Position numbers and translations under genes: made by a program
Assembly: GCA_947471745.1 (NCBI GenBank)
Contig: CANJKZ010000084.1
Span: 1,534,501 to 1,598,500 of the forward strand
From: Closterium sp. Naga37s-1
Lineage: Eukaryota > Streptophyta > Zygnematophyceae > Desmidiales > Closteriaceae
Length of the DNA stretch: 64,000 nt
Direction of reading: 5' to 3'
Notes under the pieces: generated by a model
Databases searched by the model: none
Told to the model about the DNA's origin: nothing
What the model saw: only the letters and a program-made list of their open reading frames with translations
Shown here: in pieces, positions 8,005-16,900 of the stretch
How the letters are laid out: each line of letters begins with the position of its first letter
Numbering within the stretch: position 1 is the stretch's first letter

Positions 8005-11000
8005 CTTCGGGGTAGGGAGAAGGTCTGAAAGAAGTCAACTCCCTGTCGCTGACTGAAGGCACATGCAACGTAACGCGCCTTGAAGGCAGGCGGAGAACCC
8101 GGCGGCCGCTTCACCCTGAAGATCCACATGCCATTGACGATATTCGCCCCAGGTGGGGGAACCTCGTCTACGTAGGTGCCTGTGGACTTCCAGGAAGCCA
8201 TCTCTGCGTCCATATCTTCCTGCCACTGAGAGAAGTAGGGACCCTCTATCGCTTCTGCGTAAGAGCGCGGGGTCGGGATGTCTAGTGCATCCGGGTCTCC
8301 CTCAGGGGTCAGCAGCATGGACACGAGATGAGATACAGAAGCAGCAAAGCACTCAAACTCCTCCTGTCTGTCCTCAAGAACGTCCGTGCCAAGAGCACAC
8401 TCACCCCCGACGGACGGAGGACAGACAGACACAGACGCAGACTCAGCAACAAGACGAGTGGCGTAGTCTAGGCGACAGGCTGCAGCAAAGTCAATAAGCT
8501 CAGCAACAAGAGTAGACGCAGCAGAGGACTCAAACAGAGGGTCAGTGACAGCAGTGGCCAGAAAGCGCGTGACAGTAGGACTAGCAGCACGAACGGAGTC
8601 AGACTCCGGGTCCGGACCGTCAGGAAGAGAGGACGCAGGAGGAGACGGCAGAGGGACACGCTGTGGAGCAGTAGAAGGACGCAGTGTCATAGAGTGAGTG
8701 CCTGGGATAGGATGGAGACGCGGACGCAAAACACGACCAGCGCGAACAGTACGGACAGGCGACGCAGAACGCGACGCAGGCGACACAGGACGAGACTCAG
8801 GCTCACGACGCTCCGCAAGACCTCTAGTCGGTCTAGAGTAAGGAGAAGGACCGGGCAGGGGAGAGGCCGGCTGCAACTGCGACTGGGACTGGACAGGCGG
8901 TGGACTCAGGAAAGGAGGAGGAGGACCAGGAGAAGGCGGGGAGCCAAGAACCTGCTGAAGGAGCGGAACGTAGTACGGCCGCGGCCGCACAGCGCCTCCA
9001 GAAACAGCAGAGACAGAACCGGTACCCTCAGCCCCAGGGTCTCCAGTCCGAGCAGCACCTCCAGCAGCTCCAGCACCAGTAGCACCAGCACCAGCAGCAC
9101 CTCCAGCAGCACCAGCACCAGCAGCACCTCCAGTAGCGCCAGTACCTCCAGCAGCTCCAGTACCAGCAGCACCTCCAGTAGCTCCAGCAGCACCTCCAGC
9201 ACCAGCAGCACCTCCAGCAGCTCCAGCAGCAGCAGCACCTCCAGCACCAGCAGCACCTCCAGCAGCTCCAGCAGCAGCAGCACCACCAGTAGCTCCAGTA
9301 GCACCAGCACCTCCAGCACCAGCAGCACCTCCAGTAGCTCCAGCAGCACCTCCAGCACCAGCAGCACCTCCAGCAGCTCCAGCAGCAGCAGCAGCACCAC
9401 CAGTAGCTCCAGTAGCACCAGCACCTCCAGCACCAGCAGCACCTCCAGCAGCTCCAGCAGCAGCAGCACCTCCAGCACCAGCAGCACCTCCAGCAGCTCC
9501 AGCAGCAGCAGCACCACCAGTAGCTCCAGTAGCACCAGCACCTCCAGCACCAGCAGCACCTCCAGTAGCTCCAGCAGCACCTCCAGCACCAGCAGCACCT
9601 CCAGCAGCTCCAGCAGCAGCAGCAGCACCACCAGTAGCTCCAGTAGCACCAGCACCTCCAGCACCAGCAGCACCTCCAGTAGCTCCAGCAGCACCTCCAG
9701 CACCAGCAGCAACTCGACAGCGCCGAGAGTACCACTCACGAAGCCGCTGTGGAGAGAGGGGCTCCCGCCGCGACGGGACACCTAGAGCACCTTCAGACTC
9801 AGCACGCGCAGGCTCAGCACCTCCAGACACAGTACCCTCAGGCTCCACACCCCAAGGCTCAGCACGCCCAGACTCAGCACCCCCAGACTCAGCACCCCCA
9901 GTCTCAACACCCGCAGGCTCAGCACCCCTAGTAGCACCTGAGTCGACAGCTACCTCGACCGGCTCGGCAGGGTCTACCTGGGACACACCTGAGGGGGCAC
10001 GACCCTGGGGGGGGAGGGGGTCTACCGGGGGAGTACCTGGTGCGAGGAAGAGCGGCGGGGGGGGGAGAGAGGCAGTGCGGTAGGGAAAGAGACGGTAGTA
10101 CGACACCGACTCGTCAAACGTGACGTCCTGAGAGGACAGAACACGACGCGAGGTGGGGTGGTAGAACTGCCACCCAGGTGCGTCAGGAGGGAAGCCAAGG
10201 AAGACACAGGGAACGGCACGGGAGGACAGCTTGTCCGCTGTAGTATCGCGGACAAAAGCCCGAGATCCCCAAACACAGAACGCGGACGCATCGCCAACCT
10301 TCCCCGTCCACCGCAGAGTAGGTGTAGTCTCCTGCAGGGTGACACGAGGCTGAAGGTTGATCTGACGCGAAGCGTACTGAACCGCGAACGGCCACAGAAA
10401 ATGGGGAGCAGCCGCATGGATCATGGACGTACGAGCGACGTCCATGACCATGCCAATGCGGCGCTCAGCAATCCCATTTTGCTGCGGGGAGGCCGGAAGC
10501 GTGAACGTCTGGCGGATGCCCTCCGAACGGCAGAAGGCCCTCAGGAGGTCGGAGGAAAACTCCCCACCTCTGTCCAAGTGCAGACGCAGAACAGGAAGGT
10601 CTGAACCGAAACTCTCACTGAGCTGGCGACGAGCACCGCGGATCCAGTCGATCAACACCTCAGGGACCTCACCCTTGCTGCGCAAGGGGAAGACTGTGGT
10701 GTAACGCGAGTAGTCGTCAACGACCAGCAGGATGTAACGCTCGTGACCCTGTCCACGGACGCGGGCTGGGCCCCACACGTCCATGTGAAGAGTTTGCAGA
10801 GGAGCCTCAGTCGGAGGGAACGAGGAGGAGTGAGGGGCGGCGCGCTGCCTGCCCTCGACACAAGGAACACAGGTGGGGGCAGGCCCCGGAGGAAGGGGAG
10901 GGAGGGACCTGGGTAGACCCGAGACAAGGGCACGGGAGGCCATACCTCGAAGACGAGGCAGGGAGGGGTGACCAAGGCGGTGGTGCCAAAGGAGAGTCTC

Positions 11001-12020
11001 GTGCGACAAAGGACGACACGAGCAGGGGGCAGACGCAGGACTAGACCTGGACGCGGCAGCAAACACCTGACTAGACGCAGCTACCTGACCAGACGCAGAG
11101 ACCGGAGGAGGCGCAGCAGTCAGTGTGTACAGACTCGACCCTGGCCGACGGGTAAACGTGGCCAGGTGGCGGCCCGTCCGAGAGCAAGTGCAGTGGGTCA
11201 CACGCTGACCTCCAGGGGTGAACTGGTCAACCCACACGTCCTGGAGGTCAGCTCCACTCACCAAGTTCGTAGAGAACGAGGGGAGGTGGAGTCCCGACAG
11301 CAAGCCCGACGGGGCCGCAGGACACGGTAGAACCGTGGAGGAGTGTGCAAGGACTGGGCCCCCTGAGGGGTCAGCCAGGGAGACCGCAACAGGCCGACTG
11401 AGCGGCGTGAGCGTGGTGCTGTCTCTAAAGAAAGAGCGCGAAGCACCAGAGTCAAGTGTGAAAGTGTGTAAGACCGCAGCAGGCGCAGCACCAGAGAGAG
11501 CAGACTCACCAGCACCTGGAGCAGTAGACTCACCAGCGCCTAGAGCAGCAGCCTCACCAGCACCTGGAGCAGGAGACGTACAAGCACCTAGAGCAGTAGC
11601 CTCACCAGCTGCTAGAGCAGCAGACTGGATACCGGGGTCAGGCGGCATACACACGTGACAGGCACCCTCAGCACTAGTAGACAATGCATACATGGCAGTG
11701 AGGATAGCATCATAGTCAAGAGCAAATATATCTACCCTCTGCCTAAGCAGCTCCACCCAGTCGGGGAGCTTAGCGTCGTCGCCAAACTCTGTACGCCAAG
11801 CGTCGCTCAGACGGGCTAAGCAGCAGGACCCTGTGTGACCAACCGTCCCGCAAGGTTGACCAGTCCGGACACCCGTGCGAATGACGTACGGGCAGCGAGC
11901 AGTACTCAGTGACCCTCTACTCTGAGCGTACCACTCACGAAGCTGCTGGGGCGAAAGAGCCTCGCGCGGACGACGCTGCAGCTGCACCTGGCCACTACCA
12001 GAAGCTCCCGAACTACCCAC
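8001..12020 (-). CDS. E3 Gag C-terminus, protease, integrase and linker polyprotein
   Basis: 1339 codons are open. In order they hold the SPQQLREWYAQ motif (about residue 20), a Cys/His motif starting CPYVIRTGVRTGQPC, protease (TLDSGASRSFF), integrase with HHRLGH and CVPCVEG, then D,D(35)E residues (MDVWGPA, DRGGEF, NGIAERR), GAEP pentapeptides, a second motif SPQRLREWYSRR, about 245 residues of Gly/Ala/Thr repeat, RPRPYYVPLLQQ, and the segment leading into RT. The N-terminal capsid-like part of Gag found in E13 (MASLNVL onward, about 240 residues) is absent. The start given is simply the first in-frame ATG in the region. The ORF ends in FSLPRR because of the one-base loss before RT. Confidence 0.9.
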   Translation of the reverse strand: MGSSGASGSGQVQLQRRPREALSPQQLREWYAQSRGSLSTARCPYVIRTGVRTGQPCGTVGHTGSCCLARLSDAWRTEFGDDAKLPDWVELLRQRVDIFALDYDAILTAMYALSTSAEGACHVCMPPDPGIQSAALAAGEATALGACTSPAPGAGEAAALGAGESTAPGAGESALSGAAPAAVLHTFTLDSGASRSFFRDSTTLTPLSRPVAVSLADPSGGPVLAHSSTVLPCPAAPSGLLSGLHLPSFSTNLVSGADLQDVWVDQFTPGGQRVTHCTCSRTGRHLATFTRRPGSSLYTLTAAPPPVSASGQVAASSQVFAAASRSSPASAPCSCRPLSHETLLWHHRLGHPSLPRLRGMASRALVSGLPRSLPPLPPGPAPTCVPCVEGRQRAAPHSSSFPPTEAPLQTLHMDVWGPARVRGQGHERYILLVVDDYSRYTTVFPLRSKGEVPEVLIDWIRGARRQLSESFGSDLPVLRLHLDRGGEFSSDLLRAFCRSEGIRQTFTLPASPQQNGIAERRIGMVMDVARTSMIHAAAPHFLWPFAVQYASRQINLQPRVTLQETTPTLRWTGKVGDASAFCVWGSRAFVRDTTADKLSSRAVPCVFLGFPPDAPGWQFYHPTSRRVLSSQDVTFDESVSYYRLFPYRTASLPPPPLFLAPGTPPVDPLPPQGRAPSGVSQVDPAEPVEVAVDSGATRGAEPAGVETGGAESGGAESGRAEPWGVEPEGTVSGGAEPARAESEGALGVPSRREPLSPQRLREWYSRRCRVAAGAGGAAGATGGAAGAGGAGATGATGGAAAAAGAAGGAAGAGGAAGATGGAAGAGGAGATGATGGAAAAGAAGGAAGAGGAAAAGAAGGAAGAGGAGATGATGGAAAAAGAAGGAAGAGGAAGATGGAAGAGGAGATGATGGAAAAGAAGGAAGAGGAAAAGAAGGAAGAGGAAGATGGAAGTGAAGGTGATGGAAGAGAAGGAAGAGATGAGAAGGAARTGDPGAEGTGSVSAVSGGAVRPRPYYVPLLQQVLGSPPSPGPPPPFLSPPPVQSQSQLQPASPLPGPSPYSRPTRGLAERREPESRPVSPASRSASPVRTVRAGRVLRPRLHPIPGTHSMTLRPSTAPQRVPLPSPPASSLPDGPDPESDSVRAASPTVTRFLATAVTDPLFESSAASTLVAELIDFAAACRLDYATRLVAESASVSVCPPSVGGECALGTDVLEDRQEEFECFAASVSHLVSMLLTPEGDPDALDIPTPRSYAEAIEGPYFSQWQEDMDAEMASWKSTGTYVDEVPPPGANIVNGMWIFRVKRPPGSPPAFKARYVACAFSQRQGVDFFQTFSLPRR
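9005..9745 (-). repeat. E3 Gly/Ala/Thr-coding tandem repeat, about 740 bp
   Basis: On the plus strand this reads as AGCACCTCCAGCAGCTCCAG-like triplets; the minus strand encodes GAAGGAAGAGGAGATGATGG-like protein. A higher-order unit of roughly 150-180 bp recurs about four times, for example the block with GATGATGGAAAA. This is the longest such tract in the window and it is open throughout, which argues that frame is maintained or that it expanded very recently. Confidence 0.9.
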
Positions 12021-12126
12021 TCCAGGGCGACTCCCACTACGGCCACCCCGACAACCCCAACTAGCGTACCACTCAAGAAGCGGCTAGGACTTGAGGGACT
12101 CACGAGGACAGCCCTGGAGCTGCATC

Positions 12127-12246
12127 TGGCCACGCCAGGAGCAGCAGCAGCAGCAGCAGGAGCAGCAGTAGCAGCAGTAGCAGCAGGAGCAGCAGTAGCA
12201 GTAGTAGCAGCAGTAACAGCAGTAGCAGCAGTATTAGCGGTAGCAG
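12127..12246 (-). repeat. CTG/CAG-rich simple repeat replacing Gag N-terminus in E3
   Basis: AGC/AGT triplets (plus strand) run from about 12130 to 12245. They lie exactly where the Gag capsid-like domain should begin. In E5 a shorter version lies just before the Gag start (20880-20960). This suggests that the deletion in E3 joined the end of the leader to the middle of Gag through this repeat. Confidence 0.8.
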
Positions 12247-13086
12247 TGAGGGCAGGGCAATGCTCACCAGTGGTGGGAAGGGCAGGCGCACGAAGGCAGC
12301 GACGGTGGAGTCGCTACAGCGGCAGGGCGGGGCCGCGACCGCGGCAGGGATCTCCGCGGCAGCTGCTGCAGGGCGGGGTAGGGCCGCGACTGCAGCTGGA
12401 GCAGGGCGGGGCAGGGCCGCGACGGCAGCTGCTGCAGGGCGGGGCAGTCCACGACGGCAGCTGCTGCAGGGCGGGGCAGGGTCGCGACGGCAGCTGCTGC
12501 AGGGCGGGGCAGTCCGCGACGGCAGCTGCTGCAGGGCGGGGCAGGGGCGGCCGTCCAAAGGGCGGGCGCAGGGTAGGGCAGGGCGCCGCGGCGGGCAGGG
12601 TCGACGCCGTGCGGGTCCCGCAGGGGCGTCGCGACGTGCGGGGGCAATGCCCGGGTCCCGTTGGGGCGGCGCGACGCACAGGAGCCGCGCCTCGCGGGTC
12701 CCGCAGAGGCGTCACGACGAGGCAGGGGCGACGCGCGGGTCCCGCAGGGGCGTCGCGTCAAGGCAGGGGCGACGCCCGGGTCCCGCAGAGGCGTCGCGAC
12801 GAGTAGGGCGACGCGTCGCGGGGTCCAGGGGCCGCGCCGCGGGGTCCAGGGGCGGCTGCGCGGGTGCTGGGCAGACCCGCGCGCGGCCTGCAGGGCAGGG
12901 CGGCAGGGTGGCGCTCGAGGGCGCGGGTAGGCCAGCGCTCAAGGGCGCGGGTAGACAGGCGCGCGAGGGCGCGGGTAGGCAGGCGCTCGAGGGCGCGGGT
13001 AGTCAGGCTCAAGGCACGTGACAGGGCAGGCAGGCACGACCATGTGATTCGGGCAGGGCAGAAAAAAGGTTAGTGGTGGGCCCTAA
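12247..13086 (-). repeat. E3 5' leader tandem repeats
   Basis: From about 12340 to 12550 a unit of about 33 bp recurs, containing GCAGCTGCTGCAGGGCGG. From 12600 to 12800 another unit has CGCGGGTCCCGCAGGGGCGT, and a third, near 12900-13010, contains CGAGGGCGCGGGTAG. None matches the leader repeats of E5 or E13, which belong to the same subfamily. Confidence 0.8.
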
Positions 13087-13122
13087 AAAAAACTGTTCCA
13101 CTAGGGAACCTACTCTATACCA
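13087..13122 (-). promoter_or_regulatory. E3 PBS and adjacent hairpin
   Basis: The sense strand reads TGGTATAGAGTA next to the LTR, an imperfect match to the initiator-Met primer site TGGTATCAGAGC. It is followed by GTTCCCTAGTGGAAC, which can fold as a 5-bp stem, then a run of U and GGGCCCACCA. Equivalent hairpins are next to the PBS in E5, E7, E8 and E11. Confidence 0.75.
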
Positions 13123-13254
13123 TGTGAGAATAATGAGAGGAATGAGTGACTGAACTAGAAAGCAGGTGGGTACATATGGGAAACCTAAAAGTGTTGTACC
13201 CTGTAAGAACTACCCCACTACAGCCTAAACAGACTATATCATATAAGTTTGACA
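13123..13254 (-). repeat. E3 5' LTR, 132 bp
   Basis: It is identical by eye to 6339-6470, with TG...CA ends. It is followed on the plus strand by the target duplication AGGGC and then the rest of the E2 leader. Confidence 0.95.
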
Positions 13255-13296
13255 AGGGCGACAGGGCAGCTAGTGGGGCAGCGCTGTGGTGGGCCC

Positions 13297-13424
13297 AAAG
13301 AGAATGCACGAGAATGAATGAACTAGCAAAGAGTTGGGTACATGTACTAACCCTAATTGGGTTGTGCCCCTTATGGGCTACCCCACTACAGTCTACAAAA
13401 TGTAAGGTAGATATGAGTTTGACA
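13297..13424 (-). repeat. E2 5' LTR, truncated at its PBS side
   Basis: The sequence matches subfamily II LTRs (GTTGGGTACATGTACTAACC) and ends GAGTTTGACA at 13424. The bases that should read TGTCAGAAG on the plus strand, together with the PBS and hairpin, are missing: GGGCCC of the leader (13291-13296) is followed directly by AAAGAGAATGCACG. Flanking DNA begins TTATG at 13425. Confidence 0.85.
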
Positions 13425-13659
13425 TTATGCATATAAAGGTATTATCCATGTATAAGCATTTATTTATTTTGTTTCATTACATTCATCTAAGCATATGTGT
13501 AAAATTCATAATATGTGAAACCAACTAATATAAAAAAATATACTGCGAACTGTAAAATATAAACTACTACAATAAAAGATTCTCATGGCCCAATAGAAAG
13601 CAAACATTATGCCAAACTACTCAGCTAACACAGTATGGGAATGGTATCATTGTAGCTTC

Positions 13660-13710
13660 CAAAATTTATTTTCATATTTAATTAAAATATAAATATGAAA
13701 ATAAATTTTG
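13660..13710. repeat. Perfect inverted repeat, 20-21 bp arms, 9-bp spacer
   Basis: The left arm 13661-13680 (AAAATTTATTTTCATATTTA) is the exact reverse complement of 13690-13709. The flanking C/G pair extends it to 21 bp. The spacer is ATTAAAATA. It could form a cruciform or hairpin. No duplication flanks it, so I do not call it a transposon end. Confidence 0.9.
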
Positions 13711-13969
13711 TCCAAATAGATCGTAAAGGGTTGCTTCGCAACCCCCCAAAAAAAGGAATCGATGTTCGTCAAAATTCCGCGAGGGTTCAACTTCGACTGA
13801 CGTCCCGCAAACCTCTGGCGGGTGGTAACGCGACCCTATCAGCAACGACTGGTTTCGACCGTTAGATCGCCGGACACCTCCCATCGACGACAGAGACATT
13901 CGGCTGCTGACATCGAGTGGGTCGAGACCCTGATTGGAGGTGAACGCGCCTCAGGAATTTCGTGGAAAA

Positions 13970-14118
13970 AAAATTGGAATTACGGCCATCGGATCGAAAG
14001 CTCCTCAACGGTCGAAGATCTGCATCGAAAATTTGACTAAGGGAGAAAATTTGGAATGACGACCGTCGGATCGCGCACTTCTCAACGGTCAAGACCTCAG
14101 TTTCGAAATTGACCAAAA
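13970..14118. repeat. Imperfect direct repeat, two copies of about 75 bp
   Basis: Both copies share the order AATTTGGAAT, GACG/ACGG-CC-TCGGATCG, CTCAACGGTC, then a CGAAA-TTGAC block. The first copy starts near 13970 and the second near 14046. About three quarters of positions agree by eye. Confidence 0.75.
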
Positions 14119-14563
14119 AACAGGAGATTAACAGCCGTTGCGCCAAGTTTGCTGAGCGCTACTTCGATCGTTCAGCCTCGCAAAACTCGAATCGCACACA
14201 GAAGCGATTTTCGTTCGTCGTACTTCTTCGACAAAACATCGGATGAAGAATTCAACGGCACGACTTGAGCAGCAACAACATATATTTGGACATCATCACC
14301 ATGGCAACGTCATTCATCATTGGCGATTATAGAAACGTCAATGTCGGAAAAAAGGAACCTTAATAACACCAAGGGAGCAGTTTTTGGCGTTACGCCCACT
14401 CTTCAACCAACCTCGTAAGCTGTGGCCGACACATTGCTGCCAATGGCGAGGCTCATCATGGAGTGTTGTTATAAGCAACATCGACGGGTGACATTTCATC
14501 ATTCAACGGACGCGGTCGTGACAACACCAACAAATGAGTTCGTTAATGAATCTCATTTAATTA

Positions 14564-14691
14564 TGTTAGAATAGTGAACGGAATGAATGAACTAGAAAGC
14601 AGGTGGGTACAAGTAGGAAACCTAAAAGTGTTGTACCCTATGAGAACCACCCCACTACAGCCTAAACAGACTATAGCATATAAGTTTGACA
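14564..14691 (-). repeat. E5 3' LTR, 128 bp
   Basis: It has TG...CA ends (plus strand TGTTAGAATAGTG to AAGTTTGACA). The polypurine sequence next to it reads TTTGGGGGTG in the sense strand, at 14692-14701. Confidence 0.92.
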
Positions 14692-14915
14692 CACCCCCAA
14701 AGGCAAAGTGGGGGAGAACAAGGGGTCACAAGACCACTCAAGAAAGGCAAGCTCAAGGTGGATCACAAAGTCACCACACAGTCTGAGCACAAGCAAATGG
14801 CCACAAGGCCAGTTCACATGCAGAGTTATATAAAGGAGAACAAACAGTACAGTGAACACAACCTAGCAAGTGTAAGCATGCAGGTATATGTATAGAGAGT
14901 ACAATACAAGCAATG
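14692..14915 (-). promoter_or_regulatory. E5 3' UTR and polypurine tract
   Basis: It closely resembles the E3 3' UTR. The GGCCACAAGGCC hairpin is at about 14801. The other hairpin is altered to GGTCACAAGACCAC near 14725 but still pairs. No ORF is supported here. Confidence 0.6.
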
Positions 14916-16900
14916 TCAAGAAGTAAGCAAGTGAGGCACAGTAGGTACAAGGCCTAGAACAATACAAAAACGCTGATGATCACAAGGCTGAAGTGCCTTG
15001 GTGAAAACATCAGCAGTGTTGGCCTGAGTGGCCACGTAAGGAAGACGAAGCTGGCCACGCTGCTGCAACTCTCGAGCAAGGAAGTAGCGCAGAGCAATGT
15101 GCTTCGTTCTGTGCTCCAGTCTGTGCTCCTCACACAAGGCAAGCATGGCCTTGTTGTCGACGTACAGAACTGGAGGAGAACGAGGCGCCTCTCCCAAGTC
15201 GGTCAGTAGGTAGGTGAGCCAGCGTAACTCCTGTGCAGCCATGGCCCCAGCGTAGATCTCAGCCTCACAACTGGAGCTCAGAACAGAAGACGAGCGGGTA
15301 GACCGCCAAGAGACAGAACCGGAGCCAACACTGAAGGTGTAACCCTGTGACGACCGCTGCGTAGCCAAGTCGTCAACCGAGGAAGCGTCTGCGTGACCAG
15401 TGAGGACAACTCGAGCCCGTCCTCCAAGCACGAGCCCCTTGCCCGACGTACTGCACAAGTAGCGCAACACCCTCTTCGCAGCATCCCAGTGCACCTTTCG
15501 GTGCCTACCGGGAGCCACGAAGCGAGCCAGAAGGCTGAGAGGGTATGCGAGGTCAGGTCGTGTGCAAGTCATCAGGTACATGAGGCAGCCCACAAGCTCT
15601 GGATACGGGCCACTCGGCTCTACGGACTCGTCCGAAGGTGGAGCTGAGAGCGAGTGACCGGTAGGCAGAGGAGTGGACTATGGCAAGGAGTACGTGAAGC
15701 CGAAGCGCTGAAGGACCTGCTTCACCATGTGTGACTGAGTCAAGGTAATGGTGCGCTGTGCTCTGTCCCGGGTGATCCGCAAGCCAAGATAGCTTGTCAG
15801 CTCACCCAGGTCTGTGCACGTGTATCTCTTGTGCATCTCGGACTTCACGTGGGCGAGTGCCTCAGTGTCAGCAGTAGCAAAGACGAGGTCGTCTACGTAC
15901 ACGAGAACATAGAACGGCGGCAGAGTGGTGTCAGTGCATAAAAACAGCGACGGGTCAGCAGTGGAAGGAGCAAAACCAAGAGCAGCAAGAGTCGTCCTAA
16001 GTGTGTCGTGCCACTCACGGGGTGCCTGGCGGAGATCGTAGACTGGCCGCCGGAGGCTCCACTGGGTACCAGCAGGAAATGACCCAGTGAAGCCAGGTGG
16101 GCGGAGCAGCCAGATCTCCTCGTGCAGGCTGCCCTGTAGGAAGGCTGTGCTCGTCAAGCGAGTGGAGCTCGTAGTCACGGTGAGCGGCGACGTGCAGCAG
16201 TACCCGAAGAGTGGTCATCTTCGGGGTAGGGGAGAAGGTATGGAAGAAGTCAATTCCCTGTCGCTAACTGAAGCCACGTGCAACGTAACGCGCCTTGAAG
16301 ACAGGCGGAGAACCCGGCGGCCGCTTCACCTTGAAGATCCACATGCCACTGACGATGTTCCCCCCAGGCGGGGGAACCTCGTCAACGTAGGTGCCTATGG
16401 ACTTCCAGGAAGCCATCTCGGCGTCCATGGCTGCCTGCCATTGAGAGGAGTAGGGACCCTCTATCGCCTCTGCGTAAGAGCGCGGGGTCGGGATGTCTGG
16501 TGCATCCGGGTCTCCCTCAGGGGCAAGCAGCATGGACACGAGATGAGGTACAGCAGCGGCAAAGCACTCAAACTCCTCCTGTCTGTCCTCAAGAACGTCC
16601 GTGCCAAGAGCACAATCACCCCCGTCGGACGGAGGACAGACAGACTCAGACGCAGACTCAGCAACAAAACTAGTGGCAAAGTCTAGGCGACTGGCTGCAG
16701 CAAAGTCAACAAGCTCAGCAACTAGGGCAGACGCAGCAGTGGACTCAAACAAAGGGTCAGTGACAGCAGTGGCCAGAAAGCGCGAGACAGTAGGACTAGC
16801 AGCACAAAGGGAGTCAGACGCCGGGTCCGGACCGTCAGGAAGAGAGGAAGCAGGAGGAGACGGTAGAGGGACACGCTGTGGAGCAGAGGAAGGACGTAGT
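14916..16900 (-). pseudogene. E5 reverse transcriptase and RNase H, broken
   Basis: RT motifs (YGLRQAPREW-type near 16030, seen here as YDLRQAPREW; YVDDLVFATAD near 15890) and RNase H motifs (HADASSVDD, SCEAEIYAG, YVDNKAMLAL) are clear. Breaks are a CAG-to-TAG stop at 16264-16266, a small deletion near 16155 that changes LDFSTAFLQ and shifts the frame, and a CAG-to-TAG stop at 15678-15680. The C-terminal 225 codons (14916-15593) are open and end in VPHLLTS. No functional enzyme can be made. The layout matches E3 closely. Confidence 0.9.

Larger units (their letters stand above)
6339..13254 (-). mobile_element. E3: complete young copia element (subfamily I)
   Basis: Two 132-bp LTRs (6339-6470 and 13123-13254) are identical as far as I can read. 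The flanks carry the duplication AGGGC at 6334-6338 and 13255-13259. Sense order on the minus strand is 5' LTR, PBS, hairpin, leader repeats, a CTG-rich tract, Gag C-terminal part, protease, integrase, Gly/Ala linker, RT, RNase H, 3' UTR and 3' LTR, 6916 bp in total. Two defects are visible. The N-terminal half of Gag is absent, and one base is missing at the start of RT. Identical LTRs imply recent insertion, although 132 bp gives weak resolution. Confidence 0.95.
1133..13424 (-). mobile_element. E2: truncated copia element (subfamily II), interrupted by E3
   Basis: In sense order the element runs from a damaged 5' LTR (13424 to about 13297), through the leader, Gag, protease, integrase and the IN-RT linker, and stops at about 1133, so RT, RNase H and the 3' LTR are missing. 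E3 is inserted in its leader (6339-13254, target duplication AGGGC). Removing E3 restores leader sequence that matches the E11 leader near 52580-52650. A solo LTR of 217 bp lies in the protease gene. The PBS and the LTR end next to it are deleted (GGGCCC at 13291-13296 abuts LTR sequence). Because only one LTR remains, its age cannot be read from LTR divergence. Confidence 0.85.
13425..14563. other. Unassigned DNA between E2 and E5
   Basis: 1.1 kb, much more AT-rich than the elements around it. The two small ORFs here (73 and 94 codons on the minus strand) show no family I recognise and have no neighbours of the same kind. It contains a perfect 20-bp inverted repeat and an imperfect direct repeat, listed separately. 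It may be pre-insertion genomic DNA or a decayed element. Confidence 0.6.

Noticed and set aside
8694..9785. 363-codon Ser/Thr-rich ORF on the plus strand, and poly-Leu and Cys/Trp-rich ORFs in other frames
   Set aside because: They are antisense or out-of-frame readings of the E3 Gly/Ala tandem repeat; a triplet repeat leaves all frames open.
12260..13021. Arg/Gly/Ala-rich ORF of 253 codons in the E3 leader
   Set aside because: It is a repeat artefact on the strand opposite the element, with no homology I recognise.
13727..13746. GC hairpin as a Helitron 3' end
   Set aside because: No CTRR end follows on either strand and no TC start was found upstream.
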